Origin: Malonomonas rubra DSM 5091
GTDB taxonomy: Bacteria; Desulfobacterota; Desulfuromonadia; Desulfuromonadales; Geopsychrobacteraceae
Assembly: GCF_900142125.1 (NCBI RefSeq)
Contig: NZ_FQZT01000009.1
Span: forward strand, 62,001-126,000
DNA: 64,000 nucleotides
Direction of reading: 5' to 3'
Under the pieces are notes generated by a model, which had not been told where the DNA came from, ran no database searches, and saw only the letters and a program-made list of their open reading frames with translations. Of this stretch, positions 12,425-20,284 are shown in pieces (the first letter of the stretch is position 1; each line of letters opens with the position of its first letter). A program made the translations under genes and the position numbers.

Positions 12425-12664
12425 GTCAAAATCAGAGGGAAAAGCAGACAAGAGCGATAGGTTATTGACAAGAGGTGCCGCTTTGTTATTAATTAACAAA
12501 TAGGGTGTTTGCTTGCTCGCTACCCCTTTGTAATTAAATGATTTTTTGAAGAAGGTGATGTTGTTGCGACATCATCCAGGTCAAAGTCACTCCCCGGTGT
12601 CGGCCTGTCAGTTACGGCTGAAGTGATATATTCCCTGCAATCAATCGTTATACGGTAGGATTTT
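12425..12664 (+). promoter_or_regulatory. Upstream region of the hybrid kinase gene with a candidate sigma-70 promoter
   Basis: This 240-bp gap has no gene. A TTGACA box at 12465-12470 and TATTAA at 12487-12492 are 16 nt apart and form a plausible sigma-70 promoter. It would leave a 5' leader of about 165 nt that contains a small hairpin (GATGT/ACATC around 12557-12573). No sigma-54 -24/-12 element is seen, so the sensor-regulator pair is probably made independently of the sigma-54 promoters it is thought to control. Confidence 0.4.
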
Positions 12665-15016
12665 ATGATTGCGTATAAGAAGCCAGAAAAGCTGACATGC
12701 TACACGATTGCCATTTCTTACGCCTCGCTTGGTGGGATGTGGACATTCTTTTCAGATAGCCTTTTCGCTGTTCTGCTGAATCAACCAGAAAACTCACACA
12801 AATCTGTCGCCCTCAGTCACTGGCTGTTTATCGCTTTTTCAGCCATCCTGCTTTACTGGTTGCTGCGTTTTTGGGATGTCGCTATCAGCTATTCGCAGGA
12901 ATCTCTACGTGAAGCAAACCGAGCACTGCGCAGTATCAGTGAGTGCACCAAGGCTATTACTCGGATCACCGACGAGCAGGAGTTGATGAAGGAGATTTGC
13001 CGTATCTTCGTCAAGGTTGGCGGTTACAGATGTGCCTGGGTCGGTTTTGCTGAGCAGGATGAAGACAAAACCTTGCGTCCTGTGGCTTATTGGGGTTTTG
13101 AAGATAATTTTATCGACAACATGCAAGCGACCTGGGCCGACTCAGAGCGGGGCCGAGGACCTGCTGGTACGACGATAAGAACTGGGAAAACAACAGTTTT
13201 TCAAAATTTTAAAACAAATCCTGATTATCTGCCCTGGCGTGATGCTGCACTGAGAAGCGGTTACGAATCCGGGATTTCATTGCCGCTACGGGAGGCTGGG
13301 GAAGTTTTCGGTGCTCTGGTGATTTTTGCAGACGAAGTTAATGCTTTTGATCCCGAAGAGATCGTCCGTATGGAAGAGCTTGCCGATGATTTGTCTTACG
13401 GTATCAAGACAATCCGTATGAACGATGAACGTGAGCACGCGCTGGAAGAAAGGATGCTCCTTGCAGCGGCCATTGAGCAGGCATCCAACGGTGTATTAAC
13501 GTTTGACCGTGATGGAATCATCCAGTACATGAATTCTTCGTATGAAGGAATATGTGGTGCTGCTGCCGAAGACTCCGTTGGCAAAAGTATCCACAGTTTT
13601 GAATGCTGCCTGCGCAACCGAAGCTTCTATGAATCGATAAAGATGGCAATCGATACCGGCATGGTGCAAAGCGGACACTTTGATAATGAGCGCAGTGATG
13701 GAAACCGCTATGTCGTTCATGCGCGGATATCGCCGGTACGAGGTGCCACCGGAAGCGTCAGTCGCTATGTGGTTATCGTGCGAGATGTCACCAATGAAAC
13801 TCAGTTGCAGCGTCAACTGAGACAAGCGCAAAAGCTGGAAGCAATCGCCACACTGTCCGGGGGAATTGCGCACGATTTCAATAATATTCTTGCTGTTATC
13901 ATTACGAATACCGAGATGACCCTTGAAGACATCCCCGATGATGACCCCCTGAAGAAAAGTCTCGAGATTGTATTAAAAGCAGGTTTTCGCGGTAAAGACC
14001 TGGTTAAACAGATCCTGACTCTGAGCCGAAGAACAGAGCAGGAGAAACAGCCGGTGCAGATAGCTAACATTGTCGAAGAATGTTTCAATCTGCTGCGCGC
14101 TTCTTTGCCAACAACGATTGAAGTGAAGAAGTGGGTTGCTAATGATGTTGGTGAAATTGCCGCCGATCCGACCCAGATTCATCAAGTCGTGATGAATCTC
14201 TGTACCAATGCTGCTGATGCCATGAGAGAAAATGGAGGCAGCCTCGGTGTTGTGCTGGAAGAGGTTGAGCTTGACGAAGATGCATGCAAGTCATATCCAG
14301 GTTTGGAGCCGGGCGAATATATTGAGTTGCAGGTTTCTGATACCGGACATGGCATGGACAGGGAAACCATGGAACGAATCTTCGATCCTTTTTATTCGAC
14401 CAAGACACAAGGAAAGGGAACTGGACTTGGCTTATCGGTAGTTCACGGTATTATCAAGGGCTACGAAGGCGCTATCACAGTTGATAGCGTTCCGGATCGT
14501 GGAACAATTTTTTCAGTACTGTTTCCAAAGTTGAAAGAAAAGCTGAATATTATACCGCAGCGCGTTGTGAATTTTGAACATCAGGGAAATGAGCGTATCC
14601 TGTTTGTCGATGATGAAGAGGATTATGTTCGCGGCAAAGCGAAAATGCTAAGTCGGATGGGCTATAGTGTCACCCCGCAAACCGATAGCAGGAAGTGTCT
14701 AGAGCTGTTTCGCGCAAACCCGAACGATTTCGATCTTGTGATTACTGACCAGACTATGCCGAACATGACGGGAGAGGCGCTGGCACGTGAGTTGTTGGCG
14801 ATCCGCCCAGATCTGCCGATAATTCTTTGTTCTGGCTCCTCGCCGGAAACAGATCCAGCATTGCGACCGGAAAATGCGCAAAGTATCGGTATTCGGGAAG
14901 TGCTGCTGAAACCGGTCGGTAAAGATGAAATGAACGATGCAATCCGTCGCCAATTGAATGCCCAAGTGATTGAAATGCCACGAGGAGAGTATGCCAAATA
15001 TTCTTATCATCGATGA
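12665..15016 (+). CDS. Membrane hybrid histidine kinase (2 TM, GAF, PAS, HisKA, HATPase, receiver)
   Basis: A 783-residue sensor with two N-terminal membrane helices (about 15-40 and 53-80) separated by only a short loop, then a GAF domain (about 100-250), a PAS domain (about 270-385), a HisKA dimerisation helix with phosphoacceptor His403 in GGIAHDFNN, an HATPase domain (N box VMNLCTNAADA, G boxes DTGHGMD and GKGTGLGL) and a C-terminal receiver with Asp695 in VITDQTMP. The gene overlaps the downstream sigma-54 regulator by 26 nt, so the two are a cognate pair. The signal is unknown; GAF and PAS domains in this position often sense small ligands or redox state. Confidence 0.93.
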   Translation: MIAYKKPEKLTCYTIAISYASLGGMWTFFSDSLFAVLLNQPENSHKSVALSHWLFIAFSAILLYWLLRFWDVAISYSQESLREANRALRSISECTKAITRITDEQELMKEICRIFVKVGGYRCAWVGFAEQDEDKTLRPVAYWGFEDNFIDNMQATWADSERGRGPAGTTIRTGKTTVFQNFKTNPDYLPWRDAALRSGYESGISLPLREAGEVFGALVIFADEVNAFDPEEIVRMEELADDLSYGIKTIRMNDEREHALEERMLLAAAIEQASNGVLTFDRDGIIQYMNSSYEGICGAAAEDSVGKSIHSFECCLRNRSFYESIKMAIDTGMVQSGHFDNERSDGNRYVVHARISPVRGATGSVSRYVVIVRDVTNETQLQRQLRQAQKLEAIATLSGGIAHDFNNILAVIITNTEMTLEDIPDDDPLKKSLEIVLKAGFRGKDLVKQILTLSRRTEQEKQPVQIANIVEECFNLLRASLPTTIEVKKWVANDVGEIAADPTQIHQVVMNLCTNAADAMRENGGSLGVVLEEVELDEDACKSYPGLEPGEYIELQVSDTGHGMDRETMERIFDPFYSTKTQGKGTGLGLSVVHGIIKGYEGAITVDSVPDRGTIFSVLFPKLKEKLNIIPQRVVNFEHQGNERILFVDDEEDYVRGKAKMLSRMGYSVTPQTDSRKCLELFRANPNDFDLVITDQTMPNMTGEALARELLAIRPDLPIILCSGSSPETDPALRPENAQSIGIREVLLKPVGKDEMNDAIRRQLNAQVIEMPRGEYAKYSYHR

Positions 15017-16403
15017 CGATGACATGATGTGCACAACCCTGACCACGCTGGTAGAACGCAAAGGCCATACTGCGCACAGCTGTATGACCTTGCAAGAGGG
15101 GATTGCTGCCGCTAACTCACAGGACTTCGATGTTGTTTTTCTCGACGTCAAGATGCCGGACGGAAATGGTCTGGACGCCTTGCCGAAGATAGAAGCTAGC
15201 CCATCTTCACCGGAAGTCATCATTATGACTGGCTTCGGTGATGCCAGCGGGGCTGAACTTGCAATCAAAAGCGGCGCCTGGGATTACATCGAAAAAGGGT
15301 TCTCGGTCAAAGAGATCACTCTCTCGCTCGAGCGGGCATTGCAGTATCGGCAGGAAAAAAGGGAAGTATTACAAGCGCGCAAATCGGCGACATTGAAGCG
15401 TGAAGGCATTATCGGCTCCAGTGTCAGTCTGAAAGGGTGTCTCGACATGATCGCGCAGTCGGCGGAGAGCGACGCCAATGTCTTCATTACCGGAGAAACC
15501 GGTACAGGGAAAGAGCTCTTCGCCCGAGCTGTCCATGAGAACAGCCACCGCAGCAAAGAAAATTTTGTTGTTGTCGATTGCACCTCGCTGCCGGAAACGC
15601 TGGTCGAAAGCCTGTTATTCGGCCATGAAAAAGGGTCCTTCACCGGCGCCGACAAAGCCCAGGATGGTCTCGTCCGGCAAGCGCACAAAGGGACTCTCTT
15701 CCTTGATGAAGTGGGCGAGTTACCGATGTCGCTGCAGAAAGCATTTTTGCGCGTTCTGCAGGAGCACCGTTTCCGCCCTCTCGGCAGTAACCGCGAAGTA
15801 GAAAGCGATTTCCGCCTGGTTGCAGCGACCAACCGTGATCTTGATGAAATGGTCAAGCAGGGAAAGTTTCGCAGCGACCTTCTGTTCCGGCTGCGTTCTT
15901 TTATTATCGAACTGCCTCCACTGCGCGAACGGCGGGAAGATATCAAAGATCTGACCCGCTACCATATCGATAAATTCTGCGCCTACTACGGGTTACCATC
16001 CAAGGGCTTTTCGCCGGAGTTCATCGACACGCTGTGCAATTACTCCTGGCCGGGCAACGTTCGTGAGTTTGTCAATACGATTGATCGTGTGTTAGCAACG
16101 GCGCGCTTTGAGCAAACCCTTTTTCCCAAACACCTGCCCAGTCATATCCGAGTGCAGGTTGCTCAGTCTTCCCTTGAAGGAGGTTCGCAACCGCTCCCTG
16201 ATGCCCCTCAGCAACCGGTTCAGCGGCTGCCGAAACTGCAGGAGTTCCGTGATACGGTCTATGCCCAGGCCGAGCAACAGTACCTGACCGATTTGATGGA
16301 GGTTTCGGGCAAAGATATCCCGGAAGCCTGTCGCATCTCCGGATTGTCACAATCGCGACTGTATGCGCTGCTGAAAAAATACGCCATTAATCGCAATAGC
16401 TAG
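14991..16403 (+). CDS. bccR: Sigma-54-dependent response regulator (BccR-like)
   Basis: A complete NtrC-family activator of 470 residues: receiver (1-118; phosphoacceptor in VVFLDVKMPDG), AAA+ domain with Walker A GETGTGKE (near 168), the sigma-54 contact loop GSFTGA (215-220, a common variant of GAFTGA), Walker B GTLFLDEVGELP, sensor AATNRDL, and a C-terminal Fis-type helix-turn-helix (EACRISGLSQSRLYALLKK). ATG 14991 has a strong ribosome site (GAGGAGAG) and lies inside the end of the kinase gene. Two sigma-54 promoters with a shared upstream dyad follow within 3 kb, the likely targets. The symbol rests on similarity of locus layout to bccR-cbcBA in Geobacter sulfurreducens, recalled, not searched. 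Confidence 0.9.
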   Translation: MPNILIIDDDDMMCTTLTTLVERKGHTAHSCMTLQEGIAAANSQDFDVVFLDVKMPDGNGLDALPKIEASPSSPEVIIMTGFGDASGAELAIKSGAWDYIEKGFSVKEITLSLERALQYRQEKREVLQARKSATLKREGIIGSSVSLKGCLDMIAQSAESDANVFITGETGTGKELFARAVHENSHRSKENFVVVDCTSLPETLVESLLFGHEKGSFTGADKAQDGLVRQAHKGTLFLDEVGELPMSLQKAFLRVLQEHRFRPLGSNREVESDFRLVAATNRDLDEMVKQGKFRSDLLFRLRSFIIELPPLRERREDIKDLTRYHIDKFCAYYGLPSKGFSPEFIDTLCNYSWPGNVREFVNTIDRVLATARFEQTLFPKHLPSHIRVQVAQSSLEGGSQPLPDAPQQPVQRLPKLQEFRDTVYAQAEQQYLTDLMEVSGKDIPEACRISGLSQSRLYALLKKYAINRNS

Positions 16404-16438
16404 CTTCCATAAATCTTCCTCGGCAATAAGAAAAATTC

Positions 16439-16468
16439 CTGTCCCGCAAGAATTTTCTTGCGGGACAG
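16439..16468. promoter_or_regulatory. Perfect inverted repeat, candidate enhancer (UAS) for the sigma-54 regulator
   Basis: CTGTCCCGCAAGAA and its exact complement TTCTTGCGGGACAG are separated by two bases. The core GCAAGAATTTTCTTGC (16446-16461) recurs with one change at 17763-17778. Both copies lie upstream of a sigma-54 promoter, here 77 nt before the -24 element, the usual place for an NtrC-type activator. No T tract follows, which argues against a terminator, although an RNA hairpin would form at the end of the regulator transcript. Confidence 0.65.
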
Positions 16469-16537
16469 GGGATCTTCCCTCCCCTGTAATCACCCTTATA
16501 TTTCCATAAAAACAGGTAGTTAGTCGTTTGTGCCGGG

Positions 16538-16554
16538 TTGGCATGCGTAATGCT
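16538..16554 (+). promoter_or_regulatory. Sigma-54 (-24/-12) promoter
   Basis: TTGGCATGCGTAATGCT carries the GG and GC dinucleotides at the obligatory spacing and differs from the consensus TTGGCACG-N4-TTGCW at only two positions. The expected start is near 16566, 35 nt before the gene at 16601. The dyad at 16439-16468 is a suitable activator site. Confidence 0.8.
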
Positions 16555-16600
16555 AATTAAGCTGTGCGTATCGGAGTAACAATCGAGAGGTGATTGTGAA

Positions 16601-17680
16601 ATGAAAAAAACGCAAGTTTATAAAGCGACTGAAGAGAAGAGTGTGCCCGGCCCCGGGAATCGTTACGAACTGGCAATTGATGAATCGGTAGCTACGGAGC
16701 TGCTGCACCATTTGATTGTCTGGGTGCAGCTGCCGGACGTCGAGCGCCGGCAGCTCGATATCCGGTTGGCGGGAAACGTTTTGACGATTAAGGAAGCTGA
16801 GGAGAAAGTCATTGATTTTACGAATCTCCAGCGTTCCCAGATCGTTGGTAACAGCCCGGAGCTGAAGACCTGCCTGAATCAGGTCGCAAGAGCCGCATGC
16901 AAAGAGGATGCGGTTCTGATCTGCGGTGAAACCGGGACCGGCAAAGAATTGTTTGCCCGCGCAGTGCATCAGAACAGCCGCCGCGATGGGGAGAACTTTG
17001 TCGTTGTCGACTGCCGATCCATCCCCGAATCTATTGCGGAGAAGCTCCTGCTGGGGCAGCCCCGCAGCGCTCGTTTCGGTCATCACGGTCTCCTGCCGCA
17101 GGCGAATAAAGGGACCCTGTTTCTTGATGAAGTTGCTGACCTGCCCAGTTCGACGCAGAGATTGTTTTACCGGCTGCTACAAGATGAGAAATATCGACCG
17201 GTCGGCGCAGTGACGGATATCCGCGTCAACTTCCGCCTGATTGCAGCGACGAACAGAAACCTTCAGCAGTTGGCAGAGCAGGGAAAGTTTGATCCTGTTT
17301 TGTTGCACATGCTTCAACAGCACGTTGTCGAAATCCCGCCTTTGCGAAAGCGCAAAGGGGATATTTCTCTACTCACCGACTACTTCCTGACAAACTTCTG
17401 CAAATCGAGAAATATTGCTTTGAAAGAGCAGTCTCCCGAATTCCAGGAGATGCTCAATTCCTACCCCTGGCCGGGAAATGTTCGTGAGCTCGAAAACAGT
17501 CTCGTTCAAGCGCTGTTGGCGGCGCGTAACAAGAAGACCCTGTTCCCGAAAGATTTGCCGTCTCACATTCGTGTGCACGTGAAAAAATCATCTGTTGGCC
17601 GGAAGAAGAAGGCTGTTGAAGATTTCAGCTTCGATGATGATCTGTTCGGCGGCCTCTTTGCGACGGACAACCCCCTGTGA
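16601..17680 (+). CDS. Degenerate NtrC-family AAA+ protein lacking GAFTGA loop and DNA-binding domain
   Basis: A 359-residue paralogue of the neighbouring regulator: Walker A GETGTGKE (109-116), Walker B GTLFLDEVADLP, sensor AATNRNL and the segment TLFPKDLPSHIRV are nearly the same as in the upstream protein (TLFPKHLPSHIRV). Where the regulator has GSFTGA this protein reads QPRSARFGHHGLL (about 153-165), so the sigma-54 contact is lost. The receiver is replaced by an unrelated 75-residue N-terminus, and the C-terminus ends after a basic linker and an acidic tail without helix-turn-helix. ATP binding looks intact. It may form mixed hexamers that dampen the active regulator; that is inference. 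It is transcribed from the sigma-54 promoter at 16538. Confidence 0.88.
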   Translation: MKKTQVYKATEEKSVPGPGNRYELAIDESVATELLHHLIVWVQLPDVERRQLDIRLAGNVLTIKEAEEKVIDFTNLQRSQIVGNSPELKTCLNQVARAACKEDAVLICGETGTGKELFARAVHQNSRRDGENFVVVDCRSIPESIAEKLLLGQPRSARFGHHGLLPQANKGTLFLDEVADLPSSTQRLFYRLLQDEKYRPVGAVTDIRVNFRLIAATNRNLQQLAEQGKFDPVLLHMLQQHVVEIPPLRKRKGDISLLTDYFLTNFCKSRNIALKEQSPEFQEMLNSYPWPGNVRELENSLVQALLAARNKKTLFPKDLPSHIRVHVKKSSVGRKKKAVEDFSFDDDLFGGLFATDNPL

Positions 17681-17720
17681 GATGTCACCAGGTGACCTTA
17701 TTCCTTTCTCGCAACAAAAA

Positions 17721-17783
17721 TTCCTGCAGGGCAATTCTTGTCGAACAGGAATTTACTGCTGGGCAAGAATTTTCTCGCAGGAA
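17721..17783. promoter_or_regulatory. Imperfect inverted repeat with second copy of the candidate UAS
   Basis: The arms 17721-17740 and 17764-17783 are imperfect inverted complements around a 23-nt centre. The right arm contains GCAAGAATTTTCTCGC (17763-17778), one base different from the dyad core at 16446-16461; the left arm (GCAATTCTTG) is a degenerate copy. The right-hand copy ends 100 nt upstream of the sigma-54 promoter at 17878. Confidence 0.6.
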
Positions 17784-17877
17784 AAGAAGGGGGGATGGTT
17801 CGGAAAGGTAATCCCTTGAAGAAGTTAAAGTGCTGATTTTTAAAGGTAAAAAACAAAAAAATAAAACATTTTACAAG

Positions 17878-17894
17878 TTGGTACGTTGGTTGCT
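17878..17894 (+). promoter_or_regulatory. Sigma-54 (-24/-12) promoter of the cytochrome operon
   Basis: TTGGTACGTTGGTTGCT matches TTGGCACG-N4-TTGCW at every conserved position except one (T for C after GG). The expected start is near 17906, 37 nt before the first gene of the small-protein/cytochrome operon. It is preceded by an A-rich tract (17845-17868) that could bend DNA between promoter and the dyads at 17721-17783. The 262-bp gap 17681-17942 holds only these sites. Confidence 0.82.
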
Positions 17895-17942
17895 CATAGA
17901 AATAATTACAGAAACAACTTCATGAAATGAAAGGAGTTCGAG

Positions 17943-18197
17943 ATGAAAAAGAAGCTTATCTATTCCGTGGTCGCAGTGGTCGTTGCCGCCGTTGCAGCAG
18001 CTGGACTGATGGCTGTGGATTTCGGTCCGAGTATGACCCCTATGGCAAAGTTTTTCCTGGTCTTCTTCGGAGCCATCATTGTTTTGCAGGTTGTTCCAGC
18101 AGCCATTCTATTCGGTTGCATCGTTAAAGAAGTTCTCTTTGGTGCCCGCAAAAACGCTCTGAGCGAAAGCCAGAGCGAAAAAAGCGCTGCTTCTTAA
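17943..18197 (+). CDS. Small membrane protein (paralogue of 18649 gene)
   Basis: An 84-residue protein with a hydrophobic N-terminus (about 5-25, signal-like or first helix) and a second helix at about 36-62 (FFLVFFGAIIVLQVVPAAIL), then a polar, serine-rich tail. The core GAIIVLQVVPAAILFGCIVK matches the core of the 81-residue protein at 18649 (GLIIFLQMVPVATLAFGLIK), so the two are paralogues. It has a strong ribosome site (AAAGGAG) and is the first gene after the sigma-54 promoter. The family is not one I can name. Location in a cytochrome bc operon suggests a membrane accessory subunit or a partner of the pseudo-receiver next door. Confidence 0.85.
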   Translation: MKKKLIYSVVAVVVAAVAAAGLMAVDFGPSMTPMAKFFLVFFGAIIVLQVVPAAILFGCIVKEVLFGARKNALSESQSEKSAAS

Positions 18198-18212
18198 ATA
18201 GAGGATTGCATT

Positions 18213-18608
18213 ATGAAGGCACGGAAAATTCTCATTGTTGATAAAGACCCGGTAGCTCGTCAGCAGTTGGCCGACTTCTTTGAAGAATCGAACTACCATG
18301 TGGATACCACTGCTTCAGCTGCTTTTGTGGTTGCCCATATCATCAAAAAGAATCAGCCGATCATTCTGCTGGGTAACAGCTTCGAGGAAAAGATCAGTCC
18401 GGCGGAGGTCGTTTCCCTGCTGAGAGAATGCAACAAAGAATTGAATATCATACTGATTTCTGATGAGAACTCACCGGAAATGCTTCGCAAGGTGAGGGAA
18501 AAAGGAATCTTTTATCACTCCCTGAAACCCCATACCCGTGAAGACAACGAAGAGCTTCTGTCTGTTGTTGAGTGCGCGGTTGGGGATTTGGGAACAGCTC
18601 TAACTTAA
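18213..18608 (+). CDS. Stand-alone pseudo-receiver domain protein
   Basis: A 131-residue CheY-like fold: beta-1 KILIVDKDP, a Ser in LISDE and the conserved Lys in HSLKP near the end. The acidic pair reads D-K instead of D-D, and the segment that should carry the phosphoacceptor reads IILLGNSF, with Gly where Asp is required. It therefore cannot be phosphorylated in the usual way and is probably a constitutive protein-interaction module. It sits between the two paralogous small membrane protein genes under the same sigma-54 promoter. It may bind the kinase, the regulator or the small proteins; which one cannot be told from sequence. Confidence 0.85.
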   Translation: MKARKILIVDKDPVARQQLADFFEESNYHVDTTASAAFVVAHIIKKNQPIILLGNSFEEKISPAEVVSLLRECNKELNIILISDENSPEMLRKVREKGIFYHSLKPHTREDNEELLSVVECAVGDLGTALT

Positions 18609-18648
18609 TGGTTTAACGACCATACAAAACCTGGAAAAGGAGAAAACG

Positions 18649-18894
18649 ATGAAAAAGGTATTGAGCGCAGCATTCAGCATGATGGTACTGGCGACTCCTG
18701 TTCTGGCCGAGACCGGTGCACGGGAAGATAGCAGTAATGTTCTGGTTTGGGCGTTTCTGGGCATTTGCGGTTTGATCATCTTCCTGCAGATGGTTCCGGT
18801 TGCCACTTTGGCATTCGGCCTGATCAAGGGCGTTTTCAGTAAAAAGGAAGCCATGGAAGACGAGCTGGAAACAGCGACCAGCAAGTACCGCTAA
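18649..18894 (+). CDS. Small membrane protein with signal sequence (paralogue of 17943 gene)
   Basis: An 81-residue protein with a likely cleavable leader (KKVLSAAFSMMVLATPVLAE), a short polar stretch, one membrane helix (about 33-58) containing FLQMVPVATLAFGLIKG, and a charged tail. The helix resembles that of the 84-residue protein at 17943. The gene has a clear ribosome site (AAAAGGAGA). A conserved Q-x-V-P inside the membrane helix of both proteins is notable and may mark a contact with the cytochrome b subunit or quinone; this is inference. Confidence 0.85.
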   Translation: MKKVLSAAFSMMVLATPVLAETGAREDSSNVLVWAFLGICGLIIFLQMVPVATLAFGLIKGVFSKKEAMEDELETATSKYR

Positions 18895-18937
18895 TCGGAC
18901 GTTCGATGATGCCGCAGTAAAGAGCAGGAGTGTAACG

Positions 18938-19204
18938 ATGCAACAGCCTCTATTGAAATCCCTTTTACTGGGAAGTTATGTCGCGAGCCTGGTTCTGATC
19001 TGGTCGCTGCACGAGAAGCTGGATGCTTTTGTTCTGCTGCTGGCGGTTTTTGTTCTGGCTTATTGCAGCATCATCGTTCTGTCTCAGTTAGCTTCAATAT
19101 TGGGTGCATTATGTCATTGGAGAGTGGCGGAAAGCCGGGAGTGTCGGGAGGAGAAACAGGAGGCACCCGCGGTTGTTTTTGAAACAGAATCTGAAGCCAC
19201 CTGA
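18938..19204 (+). CDS. Small two-helix membrane protein
   Basis: An 88-residue protein with two predicted membrane helices (about 7-24 and 28-60) and a charged, glutamate-rich C-terminal tail. Ribosome site AGGAG lies ahead of ATG 18938. It is the last small gene before the cytochrome c gene, 18 nt away. No family is recognised. The order of genes suggests an assembly or structural subunit of the cytochrome complex. Confidence 0.8.
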   Translation: MQQPLLKSLLLGSYVASLVLIWSLHEKLDAFVLLLAVFVLAYCSIIVLSQLASILGALCHWRVAESRECREEKQEAPAVVFETESEAT

Positions 19205-19222
19205 GCCTTCAAGTCAAAGGAT

Positions 19223-20269
19223 ATGAAAATGAAGAACGCTTCTAAACCACGCTTTATGTGGCTCTGCATACTGCTTGTGCTGCTGTTCCCACTGGGGGCT
19301 TTAGCAATGGATAGTGAAGAATGTCAGGGCTGTCATGGTGATATCGATTCAGTTGGTGAAGACCTTTACATCAATGAAGCGGCCTATGGCCATACCGCGC
19401 ATTCGGGGATGGGCTGCATGGCCTGCCACGAAGAGGTATCGGATGAGCATCCGGACGATGGTGCATCGATTTCAGCCTCAAGCTGCAGTGATTGCCATGA
19501 AGAAGTCGAAACCGAGTACATGGCAAGTGCGCATGCCGAGAATGCAACCTGCGGTGATTGCCACAATCCGCATACAGCGCTCGGACTGGCTGATGTTTCT
19601 GGTCATGATATGAACCAGCAGTGTTCCAACTGTCACGAGAATACCGACGTGGTTGAAAGTCATGCCGACTGGTTGCCGCAGGCCGATCTTCACGTTGCAA
19701 AACTGCCATGTATCTCCTGCCATACAGGTTCGGAAGACTATGTCATCATCCTGCATATTATCCAGAAGGAAAGCGAAGCAGCTTTCGGTGACTTCGAAAT
19801 CTCCAAGCATCAGGACCTGCAAGCGCTCGCCGGTGACAAAAAAGTTCAAAGCCTGGTCGATCTGAACAGCGATAACTTCATCTCCCTGGCGGAATTGCGC
19901 ACTTTCAATCGTAATCCAGACTACAAGTCGATGCGGTTGCAGGCAACCATGACCCCGAAGGAAGCCAGCCACTCGGTCAAGACCCTGGATAACCGTTGGG
20001 ATTGCAGCTTTTGCCATACCTCCGGAACTGAAAATATGCAGACCAGCTTCCTGGCGCTGCCGAACGATGAAGGGACCTTCTCTCGCATAGAAGTTGAAGA
20101 GGGAGCAGTTTTGCATGCCCTGACCGGTACCCCTGACTTTTACATGATGGGCACCACCCGCAGCGCTTCGCTGAATATCATTGGCCTGCTCATCATCATC
20201 GGCGGAACCTTGATGCCGATCGGACACGGTACTCTGCGCTTCTTGACCCGTAAAAACAGAAAACACTAA
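19223..20269 (+). CDS. cbcA: Heptaheme cytochrome c, membrane-anchored (CbcA-like)
   Basis: A 348-residue periplasmic cytochrome with an N-terminal signal (about 11-28), seven CxxCH haem sites at residues 34-38, 65-69, 88-92, 110-114, 134-138, 163-167 and 261-265, and a C-terminal membrane helix (about 316-336) with a basic cytoplasmic tail. Between haems 6 and 7 is a 90-residue insert containing an EF-hand-like calcium loop (DLNSDNFISLAE, residues 213-224). With the cytochrome b gene downstream it resembles CbcA of Geobacter sulfurreducens, part of a quinol-oxidising bc-type complex used near the low-potential limit of Fe(III) and electrode respiration. Start ATG 19223 or 19229 cannot be separated. 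Confidence 0.9.
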   Translation: MKMKNASKPRFMWLCILLVLLFPLGALAMDSEECQGCHGDIDSVGEDLYINEAAYGHTAHSGMGCMACHEEVSDEHPDDGASISASSCSDCHEEVETEYMASAHAENATCGDCHNPHTALGLADVSGHDMNQQCSNCHENTDVVESHADWLPQADLHVAKLPCISCHTGSEDYVIILHIIQKESEAAFGDFEISKHQDLQALAGDKKVQSLVDLNSDNFISLAELRTFNRNPDYKSMRLQATMTPKEASHSVKTLDNRWDCSFCHTSGTENMQTSFLALPNDEGTFSRIEVEEGAVLHALTGTPDFYMMGTTRSASLNIIGLLIIIGGTLMPIGHGTLRFLTRKNRKH

Positions 20270-20284
20270 AAGGGGAATATCGTC

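Noticed and set aside
12425-12664. Sigma-54 promoter before the hybrid kinase
   Set aside because: No GG-N10-GC element with the required flanks was found; a sigma-70 type pair is better.
16439-16468. Rho-independent terminator after the sigma-54 regulator gene
   Set aside because: The stem is perfect, but no T run follows, and its core recurs before the second sigma-54 promoter, so a regulator site fits better.
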